This document shows positions 11,848 to 22,311 of a stretch of 64,000 bases of DNA, in pieces (the first letter of the stretch is position 1; every line of letters starts with the position of its first letter). This stretch comes from Gerris lacustris (lineage: Eukaryota > Arthropoda > Insecta > Hemiptera > Gerridae), in contig OX578282.1 in NCBI GenBank assembly GCA_951217055.1, positions 11,037,877 to 11,101,876 of the forward strand, read 5' to 3'. Under the pieces are notes generated by a model. That model did not search any database. It saw only the letters and a program-made list of their open reading frames with translations, and was not told the DNA's origin. A program made the translations under genes and the position numbers.

Positions 11848-13509
11848 TAAATGTGAAACTGACTTCTTAAATACCTAAAACTTCTAAAACATTAAAAAGC
11901 CATTTTAAGACTTTACCAATTTTAGGCTTTAGCAGCTTTCGGAAGAGAAAATTAGGTAATTTTATCGGTTTTCTACTCATCTGAATTAGAAAATACTTAG
12001 TATCACGAGCTACAAGAGACTTAATCGGTCTCGAAATACAACCTGACGTGTAATTAATCCTTTTGCCGTGGGCTTTTAAGTTTGTTTTAAAGAAAGTCGA
12101 AGTAAATTTTCGGAAATTCCTTTCGAGAAAGATCTCGCTAGACGAGTTTTTAACAAATTGGCCGGTACCTGTTTGCACTGAAAGTACAAAGTCATGTATA
12201 GAAACTTTCACATCTCGAAAACGTTTCGAGCCAGACGAGTTTTAATTAAATCTTTCACATGAAGAAAAGAAAAAAAAAAACTGCGCCTGCGTGTCACGGT
12301 CAGGGTTTTGGTCTATTTCTCATGAGGCGGACTGAGCTGGGAAGCATGCAGACACACCCCGATATAGTAATGAATCTTCTCCCCATAAGAGTATATATAT
12401 ATATGGAATTATTATCAGTTGGGAAAGTGTCTGGAGGCCTTGTTCAGAGGGGCGTGGAGTGTGTGCAAGGTGAAAGCCGAAGAAAGGTAGTCCGGTGCGT
12501 CTGGTTCTATATGGGACGAGCCAACACGCTTCGTTAGAGGGGCCTAGGACCGACTGACCCGGCTAAACGGAAACCTGCCGATCCCTGGCTTCACTAATGC
12601 AACAGATCTTCCTTTAACTTTATTGAACTCCATGCTTGTACTTACTGCGACAACCATTTCTAAATAAAGATCTTTAAATAATGATTCCCGAAATCTTTAT
12701 TTAGATTTCTTTTAAATCTTTACATTGAATTCGTCACACTATGGCGTAATGAAACAATTATTATTAGACATTTTTTTTTAACTCGTTTCTTAAAGAAAGC
12801 TGATACCTAGTAGTGAAAGTATAGGTTTAAAGATTACATCCCACTCACCTCCTGTACAATATTTTTATTGTAAATTTTCAATATGTTTAGTGACCATGTT
12901 AATATTTACTAAAAATGAAAAAGAAATGACGTATTGGATTAATAAAAGAACGAATAACCTTAATAATCGCATCTGTGGATGCATGCACAGCATAGCGATT
13001 TAAAATATCGCAACAAATATTAGGCACCAATATAGTCGGACAATTTAAATAAATATGGGAAATTATACTCGATTGGATGTTTTAGAATCGATTATTTTTA
13101 TTTTAATCCTTCAGAGGCAACATTGGGTCCAAACGAACCCCAACGCCACTACATAACTGTACATGCGCATGCTCGTCCCTCACCGACCACGCGTTTAGTA
13201 TTCAGTTGCGCTTTAATTTGTAATACATTATTATCTATATTTTATTTTCGTCAAAAATTATGAATCTAGGAAATGAGGGAAATTGTGCCTAGTCTGTTCT
13301 ATCTTAAGATTTCTAAGCTAGGTAATTTTGAATTATTTTAAAATGACTTCTTGATTTTATAGAGTGATATTATTATTTGAAATTATAATTTGTAGCTTTG
13401 ATGGAAATTAATGTGAAAGACTTCTTATAATTGTGTCTTCAGGGGGTGTTAAAAAAAATAAAAGTAAATAAATAATTTCTTTGAGATATTTCGTCCCCAA
13501 TTTTCGAGC
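11848..13509. other. Non-coding stretch with a GC-richer island
   Basis: No recognised gene. About 12275-12600 is markedly more GC-rich and holds a 92-codon ORF (12259-12537) without recognisable motifs. Around 12100-12245 there are inverted GAAAGTTTC and CGAAAACGTTTCG-like motifs. This may be the decayed rear of the element that carried the PHD fragment. Confidence 0.35.
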
Positions 13510-13897
13510 AAAATGCTTACTTTTGTTGATTCGTTAAATTAGTCTCCTCATCAATAAAGAAAGTGTCATTTTACATCTTAATGTCGTCAAATTGGAAAAT
13601 TCATAATATAATTTTAGAAAATATATAATATACATAAAACAAACAACCAAATGCATGAGTCAGGGACAGAGATTGAACTATGACTTTTAGTTTTATCATT
13701 ACTTTAATTCAATCAGTCATAGTTCAATCTCTGTCCCGACTCATGTATTTGGTTGTTTGCTTTATGTATACGTATTTTCTAATTTATATTTCGGATTTTC
13801 CGATTTGACAACATTAAGTAGTGTTTTTAAAATTACACTTTCTTTTTTCATGAGCAGACTAATTTGATTTAATTAATGAATCAACAGAATCATTGTT
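13510..13897. repeat. Foldback (long inverted repeat) element
   Basis: Two arms of about 190 bp meet near 13700. The innermost part is nearly perfect: CAGAGATTGAACTATGACT at 13668 opposes AGTCATAGTTCAATCTCTG at 13715. The arms continue outward through ACAAACAACCAAATG / TATTTGGTTGTTTG to the ATTAGTCTCCTCAT / CATGAGCAGACTAAT region. The sides may extend to about 13430 and 14200 with lower similarity. No coding capacity; probably a MITE. Confidence 0.75.
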
Positions 13898-13905
13898 GAA
13901 TTTAA

Positions 13906-15100
13906 TATCCAAAAAGAACCTCAATTATATTTAGCATGGACTACCCCTATAGTAGAATTATTTTTTTCAGATACATAATAACCACACTGGTTAGAATAAA
14001 AAGCATTTTTTTTTAACATAAACAGGATGACACAGTAATCTTCTAGTCAGGTAGATATTAAAAGCAATTTAATTATGTAATATGTTATGAAATAGAACAA
14101 TTTTACTCGAGTTATTGACAATAAATGTGTTTTCAGCTTGAAGATGACCTAAAGAGGTGACGAAATATTGCAAAAGTGAGTTTTTAATTTTTTTTTTTTC
14201 CTACAGACCCTAATATCAATAAAAAAAAATGTATTTTAAAATAAATACATTTTTACGTTATAATTATGTATTATGAAAAATTGTTTCTTTCCTCATCCTG
14301 CATACTTAAAACCAGCGAAAACACATTGGCGTCTGTTTAGACCACACAGAGTATGACCGCAATAAATGTATTTTGTCTTTGGATGGTTAAATTAAAATAG
14401 CAATAGAACTCTAGATTGTAATTGTTATAGTATATATACAAAAGCAACAAGCCCTAAATTAGTACATGATAGTGTTGAGTAGAAGATAAACTTGTATCCT
14501 GTTTGATAATTCATCCATGACTTCCATTAGAAATAAGGTTTCGCCTTTCCTTGCTTGTTCCTTTTCCAGCTTAGGAGAAAGTCGTAACATTTATAAGTAT
14601 AATTAATTCTGATGTATAAATTACACCTGTATACCAGGTAGTTCTACTGAATGATTTAGTCACAGTACGTGGTCAGCAGGATCTGAAGAGATGGCAAGGA
14701 GTTTTAAGAGTCGACGGATATTCATGGACTCTGTCAACTCAATCTCAATTTAAGGTAACTCTTAAGGTGGGTTCATAGTAGGGATGGCCAATTTAGATTC
14801 AATTACTCGATTAATCGATTGCCATGAATCGATTAGCATTAACCCGATTAATCCAATGAATCGATTCTTTTCATTTAATTTTTGAGACTATGATATTACT
14901 TTTTACTTTTCCTCACTACTAATAGTAGGAAAAGTATTGTTTTCACCAAAAAAATTTTTTTCGAGATTTCAAAGGAATTATCCGTTTTAGGTGTTTTTAA
15001 GACCTCCTGAGTGGTTTTCAGCATGACGTATGTATGTGTGTTATCATCGTAGCGCCCAAGGTATTTAACCTAGAGAGTTGAAACATGGCAGAAAAATCAG
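13906..15100. other. Non-coding stretch with an ATCGATTA-rich patch
   Basis: No gene recognised. About 14785-14870 is rich in AATCGATTA-like repeats after TAGGGATGGCCAA, a pattern found at ends of some degenerate transposons. No TSD could be assigned. Confidence 0.35.
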
Positions 15101-15760
15101 TCCTAACCTGTAGTTGTGCCGCCCGGAAAATCAACTTGTGCCGCCCGGAAAATCAACTTTTTCCGCCATCTTGAACCCAGTTTGCTGAGTCAGCAAAAAT
15201 TTTTAAAAAATCGTAATAAATCGAAAATGGTCCTGATCGAGTTGAAATTTGGCTCGAATGTACCTCTCTGTATGACAAACAAGCCCACTAAATTTCATTT
15301 TGATTATGGCCGCCATTTTGAAGTTATAAATTTTTGAATTTTTTAACTTTGATGGTTAATAATACTGAAAGTATAAATAGGTTTTTGACATATAGCATAT
15401 CGTTGGAACCGGAAAAAATTAAGGAACAAATATAAAAAAAACCGATGAAATTCTATTAATTAGTTTAAAAGTTATAAGTGAATATAATTATTTATTAGTG
15501 CAATAATTTTGATGACGTCAAAGTTTGTTTACATCTGTCAAAATACCGCCAAACTTCAAATAATTAAATAAAATGTAGGTATTTAAAATAAGGTTTTTTT
15601 TTTAAGAATGATAATAAATCAGTTAGTTCAGAACGGTCACCCATCCGAGTACTGACCACGTCCAATGCTGCTTCCTCACCTGCGAAGCAGCAGGAGAGGC
15701 CACTTTAGTGGCCTCTGAAGTGAGGAAAAGTTCCGAGGTACCCCGTACCCGATTTTTTTA
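15100..15760. repeat. Dispersed repeat copy 1, ending in a 5S-rRNA-like module
   Basis: Sequence from about 15240 (ACAAACAAGCCCACTAAATT, GGCCGCCATTTTGAAGTTAT, GTTTGTTTACATCTGTCAAA) recurs with the same order at 35820-36170. In both copies it runs into a 5S-like segment. It also contains a short tandem duplication TGTGCCGCCCGGAAAATCAA (15114-15160). There is no substantial ORF. Element type unresolved. Confidence 0.65.
15605..15756 (-). repeat. 5S-rRNA-derived module (SINE3-like)
   Basis: On the minus strand, GAAGCAGCATTGGACGTGG then TCAGTACTCGGATGGGTGAC closely resembles the internal-promoter half of eukaryotic 5S rRNA. Both flanks are unrelated to 5S. It includes a short inverted repeat AGGCCACTTTAGTGGCCT (15697-15714) and ends AATCGGGTACGGGG. 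Not a functional 5S gene, since only the central part is 5S-like. Confidence 0.7.
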
Positions 15761-16377
15761 TTTTATATTTTTAATTCATGTCTCTTCTACAAATGGCATC
15801 ATGATAATTTTTATCTCTATTGAGATCCGTAGGTTTCATGTTTGACGACGTATAAACCATTTGGCACAGGGATGAGGATGAAGACTTTTAGGCAAACAAG
15901 TGCCACTAAAATTGGCATCAGTAAAACAACATTCAATGGCTTGAAAAATAAGGTTGATAAAAGTTACTAATATTACTTTCTCCTTATCTTTATTTAAAAA
16001 ATTTGACAGAAGTCTTCGTCCATTTTGAGTACAGCTTTCACCGACACCAACCCTTATAAATTATTTTATCTTATAAACGCGTGCTAAACCCAAAATAAAG
16101 AATTCACTTATTAGGGTTTTGAGGTTATTCTAGAAACCCTTATGCTTTTGGTAGTACGTCCGTCCGTCCGTCGCATCTTAGAGTTCTCCCGACCTACTGT
16201 AGCTAGAGATTTGAAATTTGGTATACAAGTTAAACTTTTTTGCCCAAAAACAGAAAAAAATATTTCAGACTTAAACACTCAAGATTTCTGCGATCAGCGA
16301 TCAATTGCGATTTGATCGCAATATTTTATATTTTTTGAAATTTTTAAGTTGGGTATCATTTTAAAGGTATTAAAATT

Positions 16378-17867
16378 GGTACTTGTTTAGATGGTTACTC
16401 CCATTGTTGGTTACTCCCCAAAAGTGAGTAACCAAGTCCTGGTTACTCACCAAAAGGGAGTAACCAAGAAATTATTATCACAATAATGGAATAAAACAAT
16501 GTTGAAATAATGAAAAACAAATATATGCTTTTATATTCAAAAATATATAAAGATACAAAAAAAATTAATCAATAAACGACGAGATTCTCTCCCACAAAGC
16601 CTTTGACTAGAAAGATTTGTCGATATCTTAAAATTGATAATAATTTCTTTCTAACCGTGGATAATAATCATTACAATACATAATAATAATATAATAGCAT
16701 AATTACCTAAAAAAATTACAATAATCTACAACAGTTGCTTGTGAAATTTTAGTGCCATCACTTCTTCTCAATTCACTTTTAATTGCATCATAGGTGTAAA
16801 TTCCCAAACACCATAAGAAACTCAGATGAAAAAATTCTTCTCTCACTGTAAGAATTTGTAAAGATCCCAATTAGATTTATCTTCGGTTAATTTATAAACA
16901 TCTCTTAGGGTTAAATCGATTAACACGTCCATTTGAGTTTTATTTAAAAATCTGAATCAATTTAAATCACACAATTAAACGCAGACAACTTCCAAATTTG
17001 AAAAGTCAAAGTTTTAAAAAAATAAAATTTGACATGACATGACATAAAAAAAAATAAAAAACGCCTCAAAAATCTATATAAAATAAAAATACATAAAATA
17101 TTACAAATATGACTAAGGGAATAAGACTAATTCAATTTGTTATTCCATTTGGAATTTTTCAAAGGGAGTAAATATCTGAATTAGTCTAAGGGGTATTCTT
17201 ATTTAGATGGTTACTCCCTTTTAGAATATTATTAAAAGGGAGTAACCATCTGAATTAGTGTAAGGGGTGTCCTAATTTAGGTGGTTACTCCCCTTGGTAT
17301 TAATGTAGGGGAGTAACCATCTGAATTAGTCTAATGGGCAATCTTATTCAGATAGTTACTCCCTTTTAACGTATTATTGAAAGGGAGTAACCATCTGAAT
17401 TAATCTAAAGGGTCTTCTTATTTAGACGGTAACTCCCCTCTCCCCTTGTTATTAGTGTAGGGGAGTAACTATCTGAATTAGTCTAAGGGGTATTCTTGTT
17501 CAGATGGTTACTCCCCTTTAATAATATTATTAAAGGGGAGTAACCATCTGAATTAGTCTAAGGGGTGTTCTAATTTAGATGGTTACTCCCTTCATAAATT
17601 CTTTGCAAATATTCTCTTTCCCCCTATTCTAACCCCAACAAAAGCCCCAATGCTTTTCTACATCCCCGGGTAAGAATGTATTAAATATATTAAAATTGAT
17701 AATAACTAAAAATAGAAATAGCCAAATCAAGAAATTAGGGGAGTAACCAAAAAAGGGAGTAACCAACTAAAATCAACAAAGGGGAGTAACCTACTAAACA
17801 AGGTCACATAAATAAAAAAAAGAATTGGTTACTCCCTTAAAAGGGAGTAACCATCTAAACAAGTGCC
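16378..17867. mobile_element. Long GGTACTT-family element, 1490 bp, filled with palindromic subrepeats
   Basis: Starts GGTACTTGTTTAGATGGTTA and ends TAACCATCTAAACAAGTGCC, with an exact 8-bp duplication TTAAAATT (16370-16377 and 17868-17875). Between about 17150 and 17590 and near both ends there are repeated units of the form GGGAGTAACCATCTGAATTAGTC plus its inverse, about 120 bp each. No transposase is seen. Confidence 0.85.
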
Positions 17868-17875
17868 TTAAAATT

Positions 17876-18792
17876 TAGATTACAAATATTAATCGCGTTT
17901 CCAAAATGGCGGCCATTTTACCCCCGAAAAAATCTAATCAAACCGCTAAAAATATAATGTCTGCAGTCTGCACTACCCCATTAGGACAGGTCCTAAAAAT
18001 AAGGCAAAAATATACATCTCTGTGGTCCAATGATATTTTCAGGAGTTGATATAAAAAAGTCACATTTTAGAGGGCCGTAACTATGGAAACCAGACATTTT
18101 TATTTTTCGAAAATAAAATTGAAGGTATTGAAATTTGGTTTACAATTATATATTTCCGGGAGTTGATATAAAGAAGTCAAATTTTAGCCGTAACTATGGT
18201 AAGAGTTTTCAAAATGGCAACCATTTCACCCCTACTAGAACCAAATAAGTGCATACCTTGCTTCTTATAATAGGAAATCTTTATACATATTTTAGTTAAA
18301 AACAAAAAAATAATAAAAATAATGTTCTATTTATGAAGTTTTATGACCGAAGAAACCCTTTTAGAAACTTCCTGGCAAGTACTTGACGGGACTAATTAGA
18401 GAAATTTAAAAGAATATAATTAAATATGAGGAAAAAGTTAAAGTGATTTGATTACACTTTTACCAATATTCTGAATTATGTTTTGTTTATCTTACTTAAT
18501 TTGTCCATCAGCAATCAATTAATGATTAATTTAAGATTACATAATAAAACAACCTTGCGCCTAATCACTTATTTTTAAATCTTTTTATGTTGTACTTTTT
18601 TTAATGCTGTATTTATATCCTGTTTAATTTGTTTTTTACTGGTCTTATATTACTTTGCTTTGTAAGTTTCATCGCACGTTTCCGTTACCCCGATTTTGAA
18701 CCACTTCCCGTATTTCAATCTTCACCAAATTTTGCACATGGAAACAATTAAGGTGAAGAATACAGAAACCAAAAAAAAAATAGATTCATTAT
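17876..18792. other. Non-coding stretch with GGCCATTTT-type repeat pieces
   Basis: No gene. Fragments such as AAAATGGCGGCCATTTTACC and a twice-occurring TCAAATTTTAG / TCACATTTTAG context suggest decayed copies of the repeat at 15100-15760. Confidence 0.35.
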
Positions 18793-18919
18793 TTAAGAAT
18801 GATAATAAATTAGTTAGTTCAGAACGGTCACCCATCCAAGTACAGACCACGACCAATGCTGCTTCCTCCTAGTGGCCTCTGAAGTGAGGAAAAGTTCCGA
18901 GATACCCCGTACCCGATTT
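18793..18919 (-). repeat. 5S-rRNA-derived module, second copy
   Basis: Shares GATAATAAATTAGTTAGTTC, GGTCACCCATCCAAGTAC, CCAATGCTGCTTCCTC and CCCCGTACCCGATTTT with the copy at 15605-15756, but has lost about 25 bases from the middle. The 5S-like reading is on the minus strand. Confidence 0.7.
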
Positions 18920-20030
18920 TCTATTTTTATTTTAAACCCAGTCTTTTAATTTTAAAAGTATAATAATACACTAAATCTTCTTCTGTATTAACAGGTGTCT
19001 CAAAAACAAATTATTTAATATGAGCCCAAATACAAAAATCAACTGGAATCATATCTGGTGAAAGTGCAGACAAAGATATTGGCCCCCCTCTTCCGGTCCT
19101 CCATTTGGAGATTGTACATTTAGATTATTTCGGTAATTTAAAGGGTATAGAGGGGATTTAAGGGTCTATAGAGAGGAATGAGCATGTGGAGTTAACTGGT
19201 TCGTTATATGCATAAAAATATTTTATCTACTCACGACAGCAAAATTAAACATTACTTAACTGTTTTTAGGCTGGAAAGTACTATTTCCTTTGACCAGTTT
19301 GACTTGGGAGGGTAGTAAAACCACACGAGCAAAGCAAAATGCCGTTTTCACACGAGTTGCATACCGTACTTCATCTACGATTGTTGGATTTTAATAATAA
19401 ATAAGAAAAAAATTAATAAACTTCCTGCATGTAAGTTCGTATTTCTCTTTTAATAAAGATGATATTAATACATTAGTTGTATTTTGTGCGAAATTATTTA
19501 TTTCGGGAGGCGTATTATTCTCCTCATATTCGTCATAATCACTTAAATCACACATTGATTTTCACAAAAAAACTCGATATAAACAGTTACTTTTATTAAA
19601 CAAACATAAAATTAGTTTTGTTAAATGTAAACAAACACGCTAATCGTGCGTTAAGGTGAAGAATTTTTCTTTTTTACTGCACTAGGGAGGAAAAAAGAGG
19701 AATTATGAAACGCGCATGAACAATGAATACAAGTACTTAAAGTCTTCTAAACAGAGATATAATGTTTATATTTCGTATTAATCGTAGATAAGAAACAGTT
19801 ACATGAATCATGAATATGACAAGTTGGCATTGATGAAGTTAAATTAAATCAAATAATGCAGAAAATTAAATAATAATATGGCCGGATGTCTATAAAGTTT
19901 GCCGTCCCTTGGATGAGGAGCAGATACTATAGTTAAGTTACATAAGTGTGTTGAGTGATTAGCTTTTATATTGTGTTAACAATGTTAATTAAACGTCTTA
20001 ACGAAGTACTAGTACTACCGTTAACGCTTA
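18920..20030. other. Non-coding stretch
   Basis: AT-rich, with no recognised exon, RNA gene or delimited element. Confidence 0.35.
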
Positions 20031-21017
20031 AGCCTCGTTCCTCGTTTGTACGGTGATATCTCTCTCACGATAGAACTATCATGTCAGTCAACGTCATAGA
20101 ACTATCGCGGAGGTGTACAATCTACACGGTGAGAGTAAACATAGATACGTCAAAACTTGTTATCATGTACCCAAAGGGACATCCATATCCAACAAGTCTG
20201 ACTGTGATACAGAAACGGAGCATTAAATAAGCCATCACATTTGTTGCCTCTATCATCACATGATATAAACGTATAGCCCCGTTTACACGGTGATAGTTGA
20301 TGCGATAGTTGCGGTTACGATATCAACCATCTATCAATGTGTAGACTACGCGATAGAACTATCAACCATCACACTATCTGCTGCACCTCGTGATAGGAAA
20401 TAGTGCGCTGCTTTTAAAAATTTCATAGACGAGGAGATAGTGAGATAGATTGCAGACAGAGTACTCATGCGGTAGATTTAAGAACTACCACGCTAGATAC
20501 TAGATACTAATTGGCTTAATTGTTTGTTTATACTTTTATATCATGTGATAACAGATCTAAAAGGCAGACAGTGTGATAACTTGCTTCATATTTTACATCA
20601 GATTTAGTTGTTTTCGATAATATAAATATTTCGTTTGCTGTATACGTATATAATAATATAATACTATAATATATTTAATGCTCTATTTCTGTATCCAAGT
20701 CAGAAATGTAGGATATGGATATAATTTTGAGTACAAGGCAAGGCAAGTTTTGACGTAAGTTAACTCTCACCGTGTAGATTATACACCTCCGCAAGAGTTC
20801 TATAGCGAAAACAAACATGCAAATCAGCATCTAGAATCTGGCGTGATAGTTCTTATATCTTCCGCGTGAGTGCTCTGACTCCCATGATAGAGCACAGAAC
20901 ACCTAACCCTCTCGTCAGACGAGAAAGTTTGATGATTGATAGTTCTATCACGTACTCGCTGACAGTAGATGCGATAGTATATATCATAACCGCTGCTATC
21001 ACCGTGTAAACAGGACT
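20031..21017. mobile_element. PIF/Harbinger-like non-autonomous element with nested inverted repeats, 987 bp
   Basis: Flanked by TTA on both sides (20028-20030 and 21018-21020). Outer ends contain GTACGGTGATATC on the left and GCTATCACCGTGTAAACAGG on the right. A second, better left partner of the right end, CCCGTTTACACGGTGATAG, starts at 20278. A middle pair is also inverted: GGAGGTGTACAATCTACACG at 20109 and GTGTAGATTATACACCTCC near 20774. The left side therefore appears duplicated or nested. CGATAGAACTATCA-like motifs recur throughout. No ORF. Confidence 0.65.
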
Positions 21018-21293
21018 TTAATATACAACATTCATCTCTGTAGTCTGTATGATGGTCGTTTTTGTTAGTTAATTCTGTAATACCCAGTCAGTCCCTATCT
21101 AGCCTGGTCTCCCCTCTTACCTAGTGGTCAGGGGTATTTCTAGGTAGATTAAACTAGGATTTAAAATACCGAACTTGAAATTTGACTAACGCCTGCATAT
21201 AGTGTAAGCCCTAGACTTGGGGAGTGGGTTTGTTGTTATAGGTTTTACCACTGCGTCCCAGGAGTCTCCTTTCCCCTTAATTAATATCTTTCG

Positions 21294-22303
21294 CAGTGGC
21301 GTAAATAGCGCCCCCGCCACCCCCGCGGTGCGGGGGGGCGCCTGCTCTAGGGGGGCGCCAAAAAATTAATTAACAATAATATTTTATAATAAAAATTAAA
21401 AGAAACTCCCTGTAGGCGGAATTATTTTTAAAATTATTGTTGGGAGATGAAACAAATAATGAGGTTAATTCAAGGAGAGAATGTTATGTGATGTTATTTA
21501 TGGTTTAGAGCTCAGAGCTCATAGTTTGGTTTTCAAGTTAAGTGTCACTATACCTATAATTATATAATTATGTGTATTATATGCATAAAAATATCGGACT
21601 CCCTTCTTCATTTTGGACTGGTAGGATATGAAAGGGTTTGTTACAACTAAAAGTTATCTTATCTAATCTGGTTTTAGCTGTACGAGATAAGTAAGTCTGT
21701 TCCAAACTTAAACTAATCATACTTCCATCTCGATCTCTATCAATTGTCTTTGCTATACTATATTTATATATGTATTTCTCTTTCTTTCCTAATTCCCCTT
21801 ACTTCTTTTTCCCTACCACAACCTCTTTTTATTTAGTTTCTTACTCTTTTCTTACCTAGCTAATTTTACCTCCCTTCAGAGTTGTTATCTTTTCTACCTA
21901 CCCTTATTTAGGAATGGTTATCTATTAATAAAATAAAAGTACCAAGCTTCTGCTTAGTTTTAGTTATAGTATAGCTCTCGTGCGAGGTGGTAAAATTTGG
22001 ATGGTTCGTTAAAAGTAGCCTGCACATAATCCCAGATTAATGTCAACCGTCCGTGCTCTTTTAATTTTGATAAATTGATACTTAAATTCATGTAAGATAG
22101 AGTATTATATTATATTATGCTTTTAATTTAAAAGTTTTAATAAACAAAATGCAGCACCGAGTTTATTGAACATATTATTTTATGTCATTCATTTTACTAA
22201 CAAAGAGGGGAAAAGAATAAGGGGGGGGTAAATTTTGGAAGTTATAGGGGGGCGCATTTTCAAAAGTTGCGGGAGGGCGCCGGAGTTCTTAGTTACGCCA
22301 CTG
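21294..22303. mobile_element. hAT-like non-autonomous element, 1010 bp
   Basis: Left end CAGTGGCGTAAATAGCGCCC, right end GTTCTTAGTTACGCCACTG, with an exact 8-bp duplication ATCTTTCG (21286-21293 and 22304-22311). Both subterminal regions are G/C-run rich (GGGGGGGCGCC on the left, GGGGGGCGC and GGGAGGGCGCC on the right). The interior is AT-rich and has no transposase ORF. Confidence 0.85.
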
Positions 22304-22311
22304 ATCTTTCG

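Noticed and set aside
12259..12537. 92-codon ORF in a GC-richer patch
   Set aside because: No recognisable domain, no splice or conservation evidence, and low complexity at the start.
15605..15756. Possible 5S rRNA gene
   Set aside because: Only the central promoter-like portion resembles 5S, the ends do not, and the flanks are repeats.
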